A DNA stretch of 64,000 nucleotides, from assembly GCF_001939735.1 (NCBI RefSeq), contig NZ_MJIL01000085.1, positions 125,009 to 189,008 on the forward strand, read 5' to 3'. This DNA is from Photobacterium proteolyticum (GTDB taxonomy: Bacteria > Pseudomonadota > Gammaproteobacteria > Enterobacterales > Vibrionaceae). Shown here piece by piece: positions 47,700 through 56,147 of this stretch. Each line of letters opens with the position of its first letter. Position 1 is the first letter of the stretch. Under the pieces are notes generated by a model that saw nothing but the letters and a program-made list of their open reading frames with translations, did no database searches and had not been told where the DNA came from. A program made the translations under genes and the position numbers.

Positions 47700-47963
47700 A
47701 GTGTACCTCCTTGTTAGTAAGCAATCATGCTCATATATACCACACTTCCATGCCTATTGAGAATGCTTTTGCAGTGAATCTTGATTGATATATTACAAAA
47801 GTAAAAATTTATTACAACGTTCACACTTATTGGTATGACGACTACTACTTTCACACCGACAGTGACTGCCTTGTCCTCGTATTTATTGGTGGGAAATATC
47901 AATAACGAGATTTTATATAATTGTCATAATTCACGGAACGCCCGAATTTGCTAGCTAAACGCC
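47700..47963. other. Intergenic region between glgC and the second amylase
   Basis: About 265 bases that should include the glgC promoter. Apart from the MalT-like box at its right end I see no defined signals. Confidence 0.4.
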
Positions 47964-47973
47964 TCTACTCCCC
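47964..47973 (-). promoter_or_regulatory. MalT-like box upstream of the second amylase
   Basis: On the minus strand GGGGAGTAGA, sharing nine bases with the GGGGAGTAGG box near lamB. It lies about 93 nt before the amylase start codon. It is a single box, so weaker evidence than the other clusters. Confidence 0.4.
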
Positions 47974-48065
47974 CTGTCTCCTACCTCTTTAGGAGGTAAA
48001 TAGCTGAATACTTTTTCAAATGCAGCCAGTAGACTTTCTGTAGATTGTTAATGGAAGCACAAAAC

Positions 48066-49487
48066 ATGACGACGAGCTTTTCAACTCACCTATCGCCAAA
48101 GGCAACCAATGTTATTCTCCATGCCTTTGACTGGCCTTACAGCCGTATAGCTGAAAATGCCGAAGCCATTGCCAAATCAGGCTTCAAAGCGGTACTAGTA
48201 TCGCCACCGATGAAGTCCAAAATAACGAACAAAGGCACTCAATGGTGGCAACGATACCAACCACAAGACTACCGGGTTATTGACAACCAACTTGGCAATA
48301 CTGCTGATTTCGAGCAGATGACAACTACTTTGAAGCAACACGACTTGCTGGTTTATGCCGATATTGTATTCAACCACATGGCTAACGAGTCCGATATTCG
48401 CACTGATCTTGACTACCCTAACGCGGGCATATTGCAAGACTATGACGAGAAAGTGGAATATTTTGAATCAATAAGGCTATTTGGCGATTTATCTCAACCG
48501 CTTTTCACCGAAAGTGACTTTATTCAGGCGTTTCCGATCGAAAACTGGAAGGATCCATGGCAAGTACAGAACGGCCGCATTAGCAGCGGGCATGAAGATC
48601 CCGGGCTACCGACGCTCAAATGCAATGATAATGTAGTAAAAATACAACAATCCTACCTAAAAGCGTTAAAACTATTAGGTATAAGTGGATTTCGTATCGA
48701 CGCGGCCAAACATTTGACGCTTGAGCACATTCAACAGGTTTGGGACGAAAAGATCAGTGAAGGCACCCACATTTTCGGGGAGATCATTACCGACGGTGGA
48801 GCAACCAAAGAAGAATATGAGCTATTTCTCAAGCCATACCTTAAAGACACCCGGCTTGGCGCATATGACTTTCCGTTATTTCATTCTCTTTTCAACGTAT
48901 TTGAAAAAGGAGAACCGATCACGGATCTAGCCAACCCATACTCCGTCGGCCAGGCACTTGCTAATGATAGAGCCATTACCTTCGCAACGACCCACGACAT
49001 TCCCAACAATGATGTATTCCTCAACCAAGTCATGACTGAGCACAACGAGCGACTGGCCTATTGTTACGTGCTGGGCCGTGACGGTGGCGTGCCGCTGATC
49101 TACTCGGACTTGGATACCAGCGGCATTCTATCGGATGACGGAAAACCAAGGTGGCTCGATACCTGGCTGGATCCTATGTTGCAAAGCATGATCCGATTCC
49201 ATAACCTTACCCATGGCGAACCGATGCACAGCTTCGAGCATTGCGACGATCTGCTGATGTTCCAGCGCGGGGACACCGGTATCGTGGTGATCAACAACGG
49301 TAGCAAGGAGAACACTATTTCGCTTCCGGCAGGTAACTATATAGACTTGCTCGATATGGACGGCACATTAATTGAAACCGCTGAAGTAGTGACACCCGAA
49401 AAGGTGTGTCTAGACAATAAAAACAACGATACGTGTTATCAGATAAGGCTTCCTGCTAAATCCTGCGCAATGTTAGTCAGAACCTAG
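48066..49487 (+). CDS. Cytosolic alpha-amylase-like GH13 glycosidase
   Basis: A 473-residue GH13 enzyme without signal peptide. VILHAFDWPYSRI opens the barrel, region I is YADIVFNHMANES, the nucleophile is Asp212 in GFRIDAAK, the acid/base Glu239 in IFGEIITDG and the third acid Asp311 in TTHDIPNND. A small C-terminal beta domain ends the protein. The ATG at 48066 has GGAAG 8 nt upstream; an ATG at 48051 is the alternative. The third acid motif HDIPNN is like bacterial alpha-amylases of the liquefying type. It likely cuts internal alpha-1,4 bonds of glycogen or imported dextrins. It is divergent from glgC. Confidence 0.85.
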   Translation: MTTSFSTHLSPKATNVILHAFDWPYSRIAENAEAIAKSGFKAVLVSPPMKSKITNKGTQWWQRYQPQDYRVIDNQLGNTADFEQMTTTLKQHDLLVYADIVFNHMANESDIRTDLDYPNAGILQDYDEKVEYFESIRLFGDLSQPLFTESDFIQAFPIENWKDPWQVQNGRISSGHEDPGLPTLKCNDNVVKIQQSYLKALKLLGISGFRIDAAKHLTLEHIQQVWDEKISEGTHIFGEIITDGGATKEEYELFLKPYLKDTRLGAYDFPLFHSLFNVFEKGEPITDLANPYSVGQALANDRAITFATTHDIPNNDVFLNQVMTEHNERLAYCYVLGRDGGVPLIYSDLDTSGILSDDGKPRWLDTWLDPMLQSMIRFHNLTHGEPMHSFEHCDDLLMFQRGDTGIVVINNGSKENTISLPAGNYIDLLDMDGTLIETAEVVTPEKVCLDNKNNDTCYQIRLPAKSCAMLVRT

Positions 49488-49543
49488 CAGAAAAACAGCA
49501 GACAGTTGGATAGGTTAAAGGTTGATAGCCGAGTGCTGTCAGC

Positions 49544-49819
49544 CTAATCAATATCAGTTATCTTGCCCGTATAAAGGTCGATTTCAAGCTCTACCTTACG
49601 GCCTTCTTTGTCTCGCGCTTCAACTTCAATTTCGTTCTCTTCACGCTCCACCTTGATCTTCCTGAAATCATGGTAGCCCTGGTTTTGGAGCATTCTCATC
49701 GCCTTGGGGACGGTCAACGCACTGGAGGCTGTCTCTTCAACCGGATCAGCCTTTGCAGAGACCGCAACAAGCAAACAGCCAAGACACATCCATGACGAAA
49801 AAACACTTAATACTTTCAT
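49544..49819 (-). CDS. PepSY-domain periplasmic protein
   Basis: A 91-residue exported protein. The signal peptide (MKVLSVFSSWMCLGCLLVAVSAKA) is followed by a single PepSY domain: helix VPKAMRMLQNQGYHDFRKI, a charged beta strand with IEVEARDKEGRKVELEID, and the terminal LYTGKITDID. PepSY proteins often restrain proteases or serve sensory roles next to two-component systems; no such partner is adjacent here. The ATG at 49819 gives the cleaner signal peptide; a GTG four codons earlier is possible. A CRP-like site lies 80 bp upstream. Confidence 0.8.
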   Translation of the reverse strand: MKVLSVFSSWMCLGCLLVAVSAKADPVEETASSALTVPKAMRMLQNQGYHDFRKIKVEREENEIEVEARDKEGRKVELEIDLYTGKITDID

Positions 49820-49899
49820 ACTACTTCCCACAACAAAGTATGTGATGCGTCATCATACCAGACCAATCAAACTATCTATTATCGCAGTCACCAAATGAA

Positions 49900-49915
49900 T
49901 GTGATTCATATCACG
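49900..49915. promoter_or_regulatory. CRP-like site upstream of the PepSY gene
   Basis: TGTGA-TTCATA-TCACG matches the CRP consensus at 9 of 10 core bases. It is 81 bp upstream of the PepSY start and 240 bp from the fagA-like gene. Confidence 0.6.
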
Positions 49916-50107
49916 TTCTCTGGCTTGCAAAAGACAAACCCACAACTTAGATCATAGCGAGTGGCAAATAATATTCTTTGCACAAAGAATAAGACCACAA
50001 CGCTTTATTGTTATCCATAAACAGGCCTCTCGCGATAAGGGCTATCGACCAGATAGTATAAACTTAACCGTATGCCATTATTGCACCTTGCACATTAACA
50101 ATTTAAA

Positions 50108-50122
50108 TGATAATAATTATCA
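50108..50122. promoter_or_regulatory. Fur box upstream of fagA-like/fumC
   Basis: Perfect 7-1-7 palindrome TGATAAT-A-ATTATCA, the core Fur recognition unit, 32 nt before the start codon of the fagA-like gene. Fur with Fe(II) would repress the operon when iron is ample. Confidence 0.85.
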
Positions 50123-50153
50123 CTACGATTGACGCAAGGGTTTGGTACGCCAT

Positions 50154-50537
50154 ATGGAAAAAAAAGCACGGCTCTATAGCCTATTTTTCAAAGCAGAAGA
50201 GCGATTTCTCGATCACCCTGTATTACCTGGTTTTGAGCCCGATATTATTATCGACTTTGTCCAGTCAGGGCTAAATCTCGCCTCCTATTACTGTCGCCAT
50301 TCGCCTAACTATAACCCTTTACTTCAAGAACTCTTTTTACGCCGAGTCTTCTTTCATCTCACTGACGCTATTGCACATAAAGGGCATTCGCGAATTTTCC
50401 GCCGCATCTGCCTCGATCATCTCCATTGTCCTTTGATGGCATTAAAGAAGTACTACGGCCAATCAGACGAAGGGAAACGCCAGCTCTATTCTCTACAACG
50501 TAACCTCTTGCAATTACACCACAACTCCGGATTCTAA
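50154..50537 (+). CDS. FagA-like iron-regulated small protein
   Basis: A 127-residue helical cytosolic protein with no recognised catalytic domain. It contains Cys and His residues (YYCRHSPNYNP, ICLDHLHCP). It ends 11 nt before fumC and is preceded by a perfect Fur box. In Pseudomonas aeruginosa an iron-repressed operon starts with fagA, a small gene of unknown function, followed by fumC and sodA; size and context match that gene here. Homology is judged from context and general character, not from alignment. The ATG at 50154 is chosen; a TTG at 50142 lies nearer the AAGGG site. Confidence 0.65.
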   Translation: MEKKARLYSLFFKAEERFLDHPVLPGFEPDIIIDFVQSGLNLASYYCRHSPNYNPLLQELFLRRVFFHLTDAIAHKGHSRIFRRICLDHLHCPLMALKKYYGQSDEGKRQLYSLQRNLLQLHHNSGF

Positions 50538-50548
50538 GGATATCTATC

Positions 50549-51934
50549 ATGAGCTCCCATTATCGCATTGAAAAAGACAGCATGGGCGATGTTCACGTCC
50601 CTCAGGATGCCCTTTATCAGGCTCAGACTCAGCGAGCTGTCGACAACTTTCCGATCAGCGGCATGACTATGCCCAAGCAATTCATCCAAGCACTGGCTTT
50701 TGTCAAACAAGCCGCTGCACGCAGCAATTTGGAACTCAAATTGCTCGAGCATGATATTGCCCATGCCATTATCGACAGCTGCCAGGAAATCATCGACGGC
50801 CAGCATTTAGAGCAGTTTCCTATTGATGTCTTTCAGACAGGATCTGGAACCAGCTCGAACATGAATGCTAACGAGGTCATTGCCACCCTTGCCAGCCAGA
50901 AAAGTGGCAAAACTGTCAGCCCCAACGACCATGTCAATATGGGCCAAAGTAGTAACGATGTGATTCCGACTACTATTCAGGTCAGTGCCGCCCTTGCCTG
51001 CCACTTTCAGCTATTTCCGGCACTGCAACACCTGATTGACACCATTGACAGCAAAACGGAATCTGTTGGCCACGTGGTAAAAACAGGCCGTACCCACTTG
51101 ATGGACGCCATGCCAGTCACGCTTGGTCAGGAACTGCAGGGTTGGAAGATACAACTTGAAAAAGCGCAGTTGGGTATCACACATGCACTGGAAAATATAA
51201 CAGCACTGGCCCAGGGTGGTACCGCGGTGGGTACCGGGATCAATGCCGAGCCAGAATTCGCAGCTATTTTTGCCAATAATATCTCTGTCTCGACAGAAAT
51301 CAATTTCTCCTGCAGCGATAACTTTTTCTATAACCTGGGCAGCCAGGATGCCATTGTCGCCTTATCTGGCCAGCTCAAGACAACTGCGGTGGCCGTCATG
51401 AAAATATCCAATGACTTACGTTGGATGAACTCAGGACCGCTTGCCGGTCTGGGAGAGATAGAATTAGAAGCACTTCAGCCGGGCTCCTCTATCATGCCGG
51501 GTAAAGTGAACCCGGTGATCCCCGAGGCAGCGGCTATGGTTGCAGCTCAGGTTATTGGCAATGACACCACAATCACCGTTGGCGGACAAGCTGGTAATTT
51601 CCAGCTTAATGTAATGCTGCCTGTTATCGCGCTAAACCTCATACAGAGTATTGAGCTACTTGCCAATGCATCCACACTGCTGGCAGATAAAGCTATTGGT
51701 AGTTTTACCGTCCGGGAAGATAACCTGCAGTTGGCTCTGGCAAAAAACCCAATATTGGTGACAGCACTCAATCCGGTAATTGGCTATCTGAAAGCCGCAG
51801 AAATAGCCAAGAAGGCCTATAAAGAACAAAGACCAATTATCGATGTCGCGGAAGAAGAAACAGATCTCAGCCGTTCAGAGCTTGAGTCGCTCCTCAACCC
51901 CAAAAAACTCACCGAAGGTGGCGTTGCCCACTAA
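50549..51934 (+). CDS. fumC: Class II fumarate hydratase
   Basis: A 461-residue iron-independent fumarase interconverting fumarate and malate. The signature GSSIMPGKVN is at 312-321, with QTGSGTSSNMNANEV and TGRTHLMDAMPV as the other two active-site segments. AAGGA precedes the ATG at 8 nt. It follows the fagA-like gene, so the Fur box would control both: under iron shortage this enzyme can replace the Fe-S fumarases. No sodA follows, unlike in P. aeruginosa. Confidence 0.96.
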   Translation: MSSHYRIEKDSMGDVHVPQDALYQAQTQRAVDNFPISGMTMPKQFIQALAFVKQAAARSNLELKLLEHDIAHAIIDSCQEIIDGQHLEQFPIDVFQTGSGTSSNMNANEVIATLASQKSGKTVSPNDHVNMGQSSNDVIPTTIQVSAALACHFQLFPALQHLIDTIDSKTESVGHVVKTGRTHLMDAMPVTLGQELQGWKIQLEKAQLGITHALENITALAQGGTAVGTGINAEPEFAAIFANNISVSTEINFSCSDNFFYNLGSQDAIVALSGQLKTTAVAVMKISNDLRWMNSGPLAGLGEIELEALQPGSSIMPGKVNPVIPEAAAMVAAQVIGNDTTITVGGQAGNFQLNVMLPVIALNLIQSIELLANASTLLADKAIGSFTVREDNLQLALAKNPILVTALNPVIGYLKAAEIAKKAYKEQRPIIDVAEEETDLSRSELESLLNPKKLTEGGVAH

Positions 51935-51952
51935 TCTTGACCAATGATGATT

Positions 51953-51988
51953 CTCTCATTTTCTGCTGATAACAGTGGAAAATGAGAG
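51953..51988. terminator. Hairpin between convergent fumC and EAL gene
   Basis: 11-bp perfect stem CTCTCATTTTC/GAAAATGAGAG, with an inner CTG-ATAA-CAG. It lacks a T tract; it probably serves as a bidirectional transcript end. Confidence 0.6.
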
Positions 51989-52015
51989 GGCTGCGACAAT
52001 AGACATTCGGCTCTA

Positions 52016-52912
52016 TCAAATAATAGGCTCGAAAAGACAGGGAAGTTCGCTCACCAGCACAGGGCGGCCAATGTAATAACCTTGCATGTAATCGACCCCC
52101 AACTCCCTAACCGTATTGAAGTCGTTCTGGCTTTCGATCCCTTCCGTCAGTACCTTGGCATTGAGTTCATGTGCCAGGCTAATAACAGCCTGAAGTTCCT
52201 CTGGTTTTCCGTCCATATAATCTGTCAACAAACTGCGGTCGACCTTGATAATATCCGGGTTTACTTTCCTGACACGGCTTTCCGATGAAGCATCGACACC
52301 ATAGTCATCTATCGCAATACGAAAACCGTAATCCTGCATATCCTGAAGCGAACTCACGAGCAGTCGGTCATTGGCACAGGTATGCTCAAGGATTTCAAAA
52401 TAAATCCTGTCATTCGACAAACCCAGTTCCTTGACTCGAGAAATAAGCGAGTTATACCCATATTGCTGACTACCGGCATCTAACGCTGCAATGGGCGTCA
52501 TATTCAAAAACAATGCGCCGTCAGAGACAAAACGCGCAAAATTCCGTAAGTGTATAACCCGGGCCAAACGATCAAGGTTTATCCGATCACTGGAAGGCAT
52601 AAAACCTGTACTAAAGAAAGGCTCTGTCTGTAGCAGCAGCCCATCCTGACAATAAATTCTAAGCAGTGCTTCATAGCCAAACAGCGCACCAGACGCTGAG
52701 ACTATTGGCTGGAAAGCACTTTTCATCGTGTTTCCCTTATAGTAAGCACTGCAACTCCCGACCTCCGATTGAGTCAGGTGCTGTTCGAGCTCATCCCTTG
52801 TTCTTAATATTCTCGCCACTGACTTTCCATAGTTGCCGATGTGATATAAACAAACATAATTCTTCCCGCATACTTTCATAGCAACCGTACAATATCTTAG
52901 GAAGCAACTCAC
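52016..52912 (-). CDS. EAL-domain protein, putative c-di-GMP phosphodiesterase
   Basis: 298 residues. The first 60 residues are Cys-rich and of no known domain, followed directly by an EAL domain. The catalytic motif is EALLR with Glu81; FEILEH and IAIDDYGV (metal-binding Asp pair), then KVDRSLL and TEGIES, are also present, so hydrolysis of c-di-GMP is plausible. The start is GTG at 52912 with AAAGGA 5 nt upstream; an ATG at 52879 lacks such a site. It is monocistronic and convergent with fumC. Confidence 0.83.
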   Translation of the reverse strand: MSCFLRYCTVAMKVCGKNYVCLYHIGNYGKSVARILRTRDELEQHLTQSEVGSCSAYYKGNTMKSAFQPIVSASGALFGYEALLRIYCQDGLLLQTEPFFSTGFMPSSDRINLDRLARVIHLRNFARFVSDGALFLNMTPIAALDAGSQQYGYNSLISRVKELGLSNDRIYFEILEHTCANDRLLVSSLQDMQDYGFRIAIDDYGVDASSESRVRKVNPDIIKVDRSLLTDYMDGKPEELQAVISLAHELNAKVLTEGIESQNDFNTVRELGVDYMQGYYIGRPVLVSELPCLFEPII

Positions 52913-53124
52913 ATAATTCCTTTGAACTATACAGATTTTTCGGATCTACATTCGTTTCACTAATGAGACAGTACTTGATTTTCAGTCAGTTATGAAGGGT
53001 AACACTATGTCTGACAACCCGTCTGCCGTCAAAAATACATAGGAATGAAAGGGAACTGTCATAATCCGTCACTATGATCTGCGGTAATTCAAAAGACAGA
53101 TGAAATGATAAAAGGAAAAGCAGT

Positions 53125-53829
53125 TTGACACATTCGAACCAGGCTATGAGCAACACGCCTTATCTGGCTGTATTTGAGCTTGATGAGACCCTAATTGCCG
53201 CTGATTCGGCTAGCCTATGGAGTGAACATATTGCCGAGAAGGGCCTTGCACCAGAGAATCAGATAGCCGAAGAGCACGAGTTAATAAGTGCCTATGCCAA
53301 GGGTACGATGGACATGGATAGGTACATGCAGGCAACCCTGAAACCTATCATCGGTATGGACAGACGAACTCTGACTCAGTTAGTTGCAGAGTTCGTCGAA
53401 GAAAAAATCAAACCCGCCTTATATAACGATGCTATTTCTCGAATTCAATGGCACAAGCAACGCGGTGATAAAGTCTTGGTGATTTCGGCAACAGGTGAAC
53501 ACCTGGTAAAACCTATTGCCAAATTACTCGGTGCCGATGATGCCATTGCAATAAACCTCGAACAGATTAACGGCATCATCACCGGCAGAACAACCGGAAC
53601 ACTCAGTTATCAACAAGGAAAAGTGACAAGAATGAAAGCATGGATCGCCGAGCAAGACATTCAGTTCAAAGGTAGCTATGGCTATAGTGACTCAATCAAT
53701 GATTTGCCAATGCTAGACGCCGTCGACCGTCCGTTTGCCGTCAACCCGGATCCTGCATTGGCACTTCATGCACAAATGCAGGATTGGACAATAATGGACT
53801 GGCGCCATGAGAACAACATTTTGCGATAA
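53125..53829 (+). CDS. HAD-IB family hydrolase-like protein with altered catalytic motif
   Basis: A 234-residue HAD protein of the SerB/CicA-like subgroup. It has the cap helices, motif II VISATGEH, a motif III Lys in QQGKVTRMK and motif IV GYSDSINDLPML. Motif I, normally FDLDGTL, reads FELDETL (residues 17-23): the nucleophilic Asp is Glu18, while the general acid Asp20 is kept. A Glu nucleophile is unlikely to support normal phosphoryl transfer, so activity may be lost or changed. The start is TTG at 53125 with AAGGA 8 nt upstream; an ATG at 53146 is the alternative. It is convergent with the deoR-like gene. Confidence 0.78.
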   Translation: MTHSNQAMSNTPYLAVFELDETLIAADSASLWSEHIAEKGLAPENQIAEEHELISAYAKGTMDMDRYMQATLKPIIGMDRRTLTQLVAEFVEEKIKPALYNDAISRIQWHKQRGDKVLVISATGEHLVKPIAKLLGADDAIAINLEQINGIITGRTTGTLSYQQGKVTRMKAWIAEQDIQFKGSYGYSDSINDLPMLDAVDRPFAVNPDPALALHAQMQDWTIMDWRHENNILR

Positions 53830-53850
53830 GGCTGTACTATCAGCCATCAT

Positions 53851-53878
53851 AAGCCTTTTCTAAATCGGAAAGGCTTTA
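53851..53878. terminator. Bidirectional terminator between HAD-IB and deoR-like genes
   Basis: Inverted repeat AAGCCTTT/AAAGGCTT with a 10-nt loop, overlapping the 3' end of the deoR-like gene. Confidence 0.55.
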
Positions 53879-54631
53879 AGCTGTAATAATCTCAACGCCG
53901 GCTTCCGACAACTCAGCCAAAATGGCCTTGTTAGCATCATTGCTGGTCACCAAAGCCGACAGTTTATCGCACGAGGCAATAAAGTGAGTGCCTACTTTAT
54001 CCAGCTTGCTGGCATCAGCTAATCCCACCACTGTCTCAGATTGTGCAATCATGACTTTTAATGTCTGAGCTTCTTCCAGGTTATTGATCATTAAACCCGA
54101 ACTGGTATGCAGTGCAAACACACCAAGGAAACAAAGATCGAAGTGGATTTCCTGCAACATTGCGTTAGTTGCAGCGCCGACAGACATAATAGCAGGCTTA
54201 AACACCCGCCCTCCAACCAAAATAAGCTCGATATTTTCATGTGAAATGAGCTGACTAGCAATAAGCGGGCTGGGAGTCACCACCGTAAACGGAAAATGCG
54301 TAGGCAAATTCTGGGCGATGTGTAAACACGTTGAACCGGAATCAATCAGCACGGTTTGCCCCGGTTGAATAAACGATAACGCCTTCATGGCAATGGCTTG
54401 TTTCGCTGGCTCGACCTCATCCTTTCGGTCCCGATAGTCGACCAAATCATGCTGGCAAGGCAGGGCACCACCATGTACCCGCCGCAACAACCCTTGCTGG
54501 GACAGACTGTTCAGGTCTCGCCTTACTGTGTCTTCCGACACGCCCAAGTGATGACTCAACTCCGTGGCATATACCCTGCCCTGCGCCCGCAACATCTCTA
54601 ATATTCTATGTTGCCGTTCTTGTAATAACAT
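53876..54631 (-). CDS. DeoR-family transcriptional regulator
   Basis: 251 residues. The N-terminal winged helix-turn-helix (ATELSHHLGVSEDTVRRDLNSLSQQGLLRRVHGGA at 22-56) matches the DeoR signature, and the C-terminal half is the sugar-phosphate isomerase-like effector domain (IDSGSTCLHIA, ILVGGRV). These regulators respond to sugar phosphates. It is divergent from a HAD sugar-phosphatase gene, and two near-identical 14-mers flank the intergenic region, one in front of each gene. Autoregulation and control of the phosphatase are therefore likely. Confidence 0.9.
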   Translation of the reverse strand: MLLQERQHRILEMLRAQGRVYATELSHHLGVSEDTVRRDLNSLSQQGLLRRVHGGALPCQHDLVDYRDRKDEVEPAKQAIAMKALSFIQPGQTVLIDSGSTCLHIAQNLPTHFPFTVVTPSPLIASQLISHENIELILVGGRVFKPAIMSVGAATNAMLQEIHFDLCFLGVFALHTSSGLMINNLEEAQTLKVMIAQSETVVGLADASKLDKVGTHFIASCDKLSALVTSNDANKAILAELSEAGVEIITA

Positions 54632-54642
54632 CTTGCCGTTCT

Positions 54643-54750
54643 CTGCATGTTTTTACGTGATTTTACTGTATTCATGCGGAATTTCCAGTTGCAAACTTGC
54701 ACGATTCTGCGCTAACATGCGTAAAATAAAGTGTTACTGCATGTTTTTGC
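54643..54750. promoter_or_regulatory. Direct-repeat operator candidates for the DeoR-like regulator
   Basis: CTGCATGTTTTTAC (54643-54656) and CTGCATGTTTTTGC (54737-54750) agree at 13 of 14 bases. The first lies 12 nt before the deoR-like start codon, the second 17 nt before that of the phosphatase gene. Confidence 0.55.
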
Positions 54751-54766
54751 ATTTTTGAGAGGTTCT

Positions 54767-55405
54767 ATGGTAGATGTTCAGGCAATCTTATTTGATTTAG
54801 ACGGTACGCTTGTTGATTCAGCCTCTTGTGTTGAAGCCGTTTGGGAGAGTTGGGCAACAAGGCACGGTGTCGATAAAGACAAACTGCTGGCAGAAGTACA
54901 TGGTTGCCGTGCCTTGGAAGTCATCCCAAAGTTCAAACCAGAGCTGAATGTCCTGGATGAGAATGACAAACTGCTCAAGCAAGAAATCGAGCATGCATCC
55001 GAAGTAACACTCATCCCGGGCGCTGATTCCCTATTACATTCCCTTGAAAATTTGCCATGGGGAATCGTTACCATGAGCTCAAGAGAACTGGCACTTGCCA
55101 AACTGGAAGCCTCTGGGCTGCCGATGCCCAAAGTACTTATTACTGCAGACGATATTACCCACGGCAAACCTAACCCCGAGTCGTACCTACTGGGTGCCGA
55201 GAAGCTGAAAGTCGAGCCATCTCAATGTTTAGTGTTTGAAGATGCTATTTCAGGGATAAAAAGTGCAAACAGTGCCGGAATGCAGGTAATTCAAATAGTA
55301 TTTTCTGGTCATAGCGACATCCAAACCGATATTCTGGATCATATCGAAGACATGACGTCAGTTTCAGTTACTGCAACAAATAACAACCTGACTATTTGCG
55401 TATAA
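54767..55405 (+). CDS. HAD phosphatase, sugar-phosphate type (YfbT/HxpA-like)
   Basis: A 212-residue HAD-IA hydrolase. Motif I is LFDLDGTLVDS with the nucleophile Asp10 and Asp12; the motif II Ser is in VTMSSREL, motif III is the Lys in HGKPNPESYL, and motif IV is FEDAISGIKSA. The compact C1 cap between motifs I and II fits the YfbT, YniC and DOG-phosphatase group, which clears phosphorylated sugars. GAGAGG precedes the ATG. It is divergent from a DeoR regulator and probably controlled by it. The exact substrate is unknown. Confidence 0.88.
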   Translation: MVDVQAILFDLDGTLVDSASCVEAVWESWATRHGVDKDKLLAEVHGCRALEVIPKFKPELNVLDENDKLLKQEIEHASEVTLIPGADSLLHSLENLPWGIVTMSSRELALAKLEASGLPMPKVLITADDITHGKPNPESYLLGAEKLKVEPSQCLVFEDAISGIKSANSAGMQVIQIVFSGHSDIQTDILDHIEDMTSVSVTATNNNLTICV

Positions 55406-55432
55406 GTTACTCATTATAGTCAAGTATCCAAA

Positions 55433-55470
55433 GAGCAGCTCTAGTGCAATTCCCCCTGCCTGAGCTGCTC
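55433..55470. repeat. Inverted repeat downstream of the sugar phosphatase
   Basis: GAGCAGCTC and GAGCTGCTC, perfect 9-bp arms with a 20-nt loop and no T tract, 28 nt past the phosphatase stop. It may be a weak transcript end. Confidence 0.5.
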
Positions 55471-55608
55471 GCCTTCCCAATCTTTCGGCTCCCTCAAAAT
55501 AGTTCATTCAAATAATTTGATGTTGTTGTTCAACTTGCGTGACTTATGTTTCACAAATTAATAACTAAAATATAGCTATTCAAGTTTGGAACAGATTGAT
55601 TTGCCGTA

Positions 55609-56145
55609 ATGAAAAATGCATCGAAACCTTATGACTGGCTATCTATCACTATTCACTGGCTCTCCGCCGTTGTGATCATCGGCTTATTTGCTGTTGGGCT
55701 GTGGATGGTTGATTTGAACTACTATTCCCAATGGTATAAACCGGCTCCGCACTGGCATAAATCAGCCGGGCTCTGCCTAGCTTTTGTCACCCTCTTTCGC
55801 CTTGTTTGGAAAACCCTCAAAGGCCACCCGGCCATTGAAGGTGCCCGTTGGGAGCAAGTAGGAGCAAAACTGGCCCATTGGGTTATCTATGTCATGCTAT
55901 TCGGGCTTTTTATTTCGGGCTATCTGATTTCTACCGCCGACGGACGAGCCATTGAAGTGTTCAACTGGTTCTCAGTTCCTGCGGCAGGTGAACTGTTTCC
56001 TAACCAGGCAGATATTGCTGGCGAGGTTCACTACTACCTTGCATTCGGCCTTATCGGGCTGGCTGCGCTGCACGCACTTGCTGCTTTAAAGCATCACTAT
56101 ATCAACAAAGACAATACGTTAAAGAAAATGTTGGGAGTAAAGTAA
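55609..56145 (+). CDS. Cytochrome b561
   Basis: A 178-residue inner-membrane cytochrome with four hydrophobic helices. The heme-ligand His residues lie in ITIHWLSA (helix 1), APHWHKSAG (helix 2) and at AALHALAALKHHY (helix 4). The length matches E. coli CybB (176). Cytochrome b561 moves electrons in the membrane, in E. coli linked to superoxide and quinone. The yceI gene follows after 2 nt, a pairing seen widely in proteobacteria (yceJ-yceI). The two form one operon with a common terminator. Confidence 0.92.
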   Translation: MKNASKPYDWLSITIHWLSAVVIIGLFAVGLWMVDLNYYSQWYKPAPHWHKSAGLCLAFVTLFRLVWKTLKGHPAIEGARWEQVGAKLAHWVIYVMLFGLFISGYLISTADGRAIEVFNWFSVPAAGELFPNQADIAGEVHYYLAFGLIGLAALHALAALKHHYINKDNTLKKMLGVK

Positions 56146-56147
56146 AC

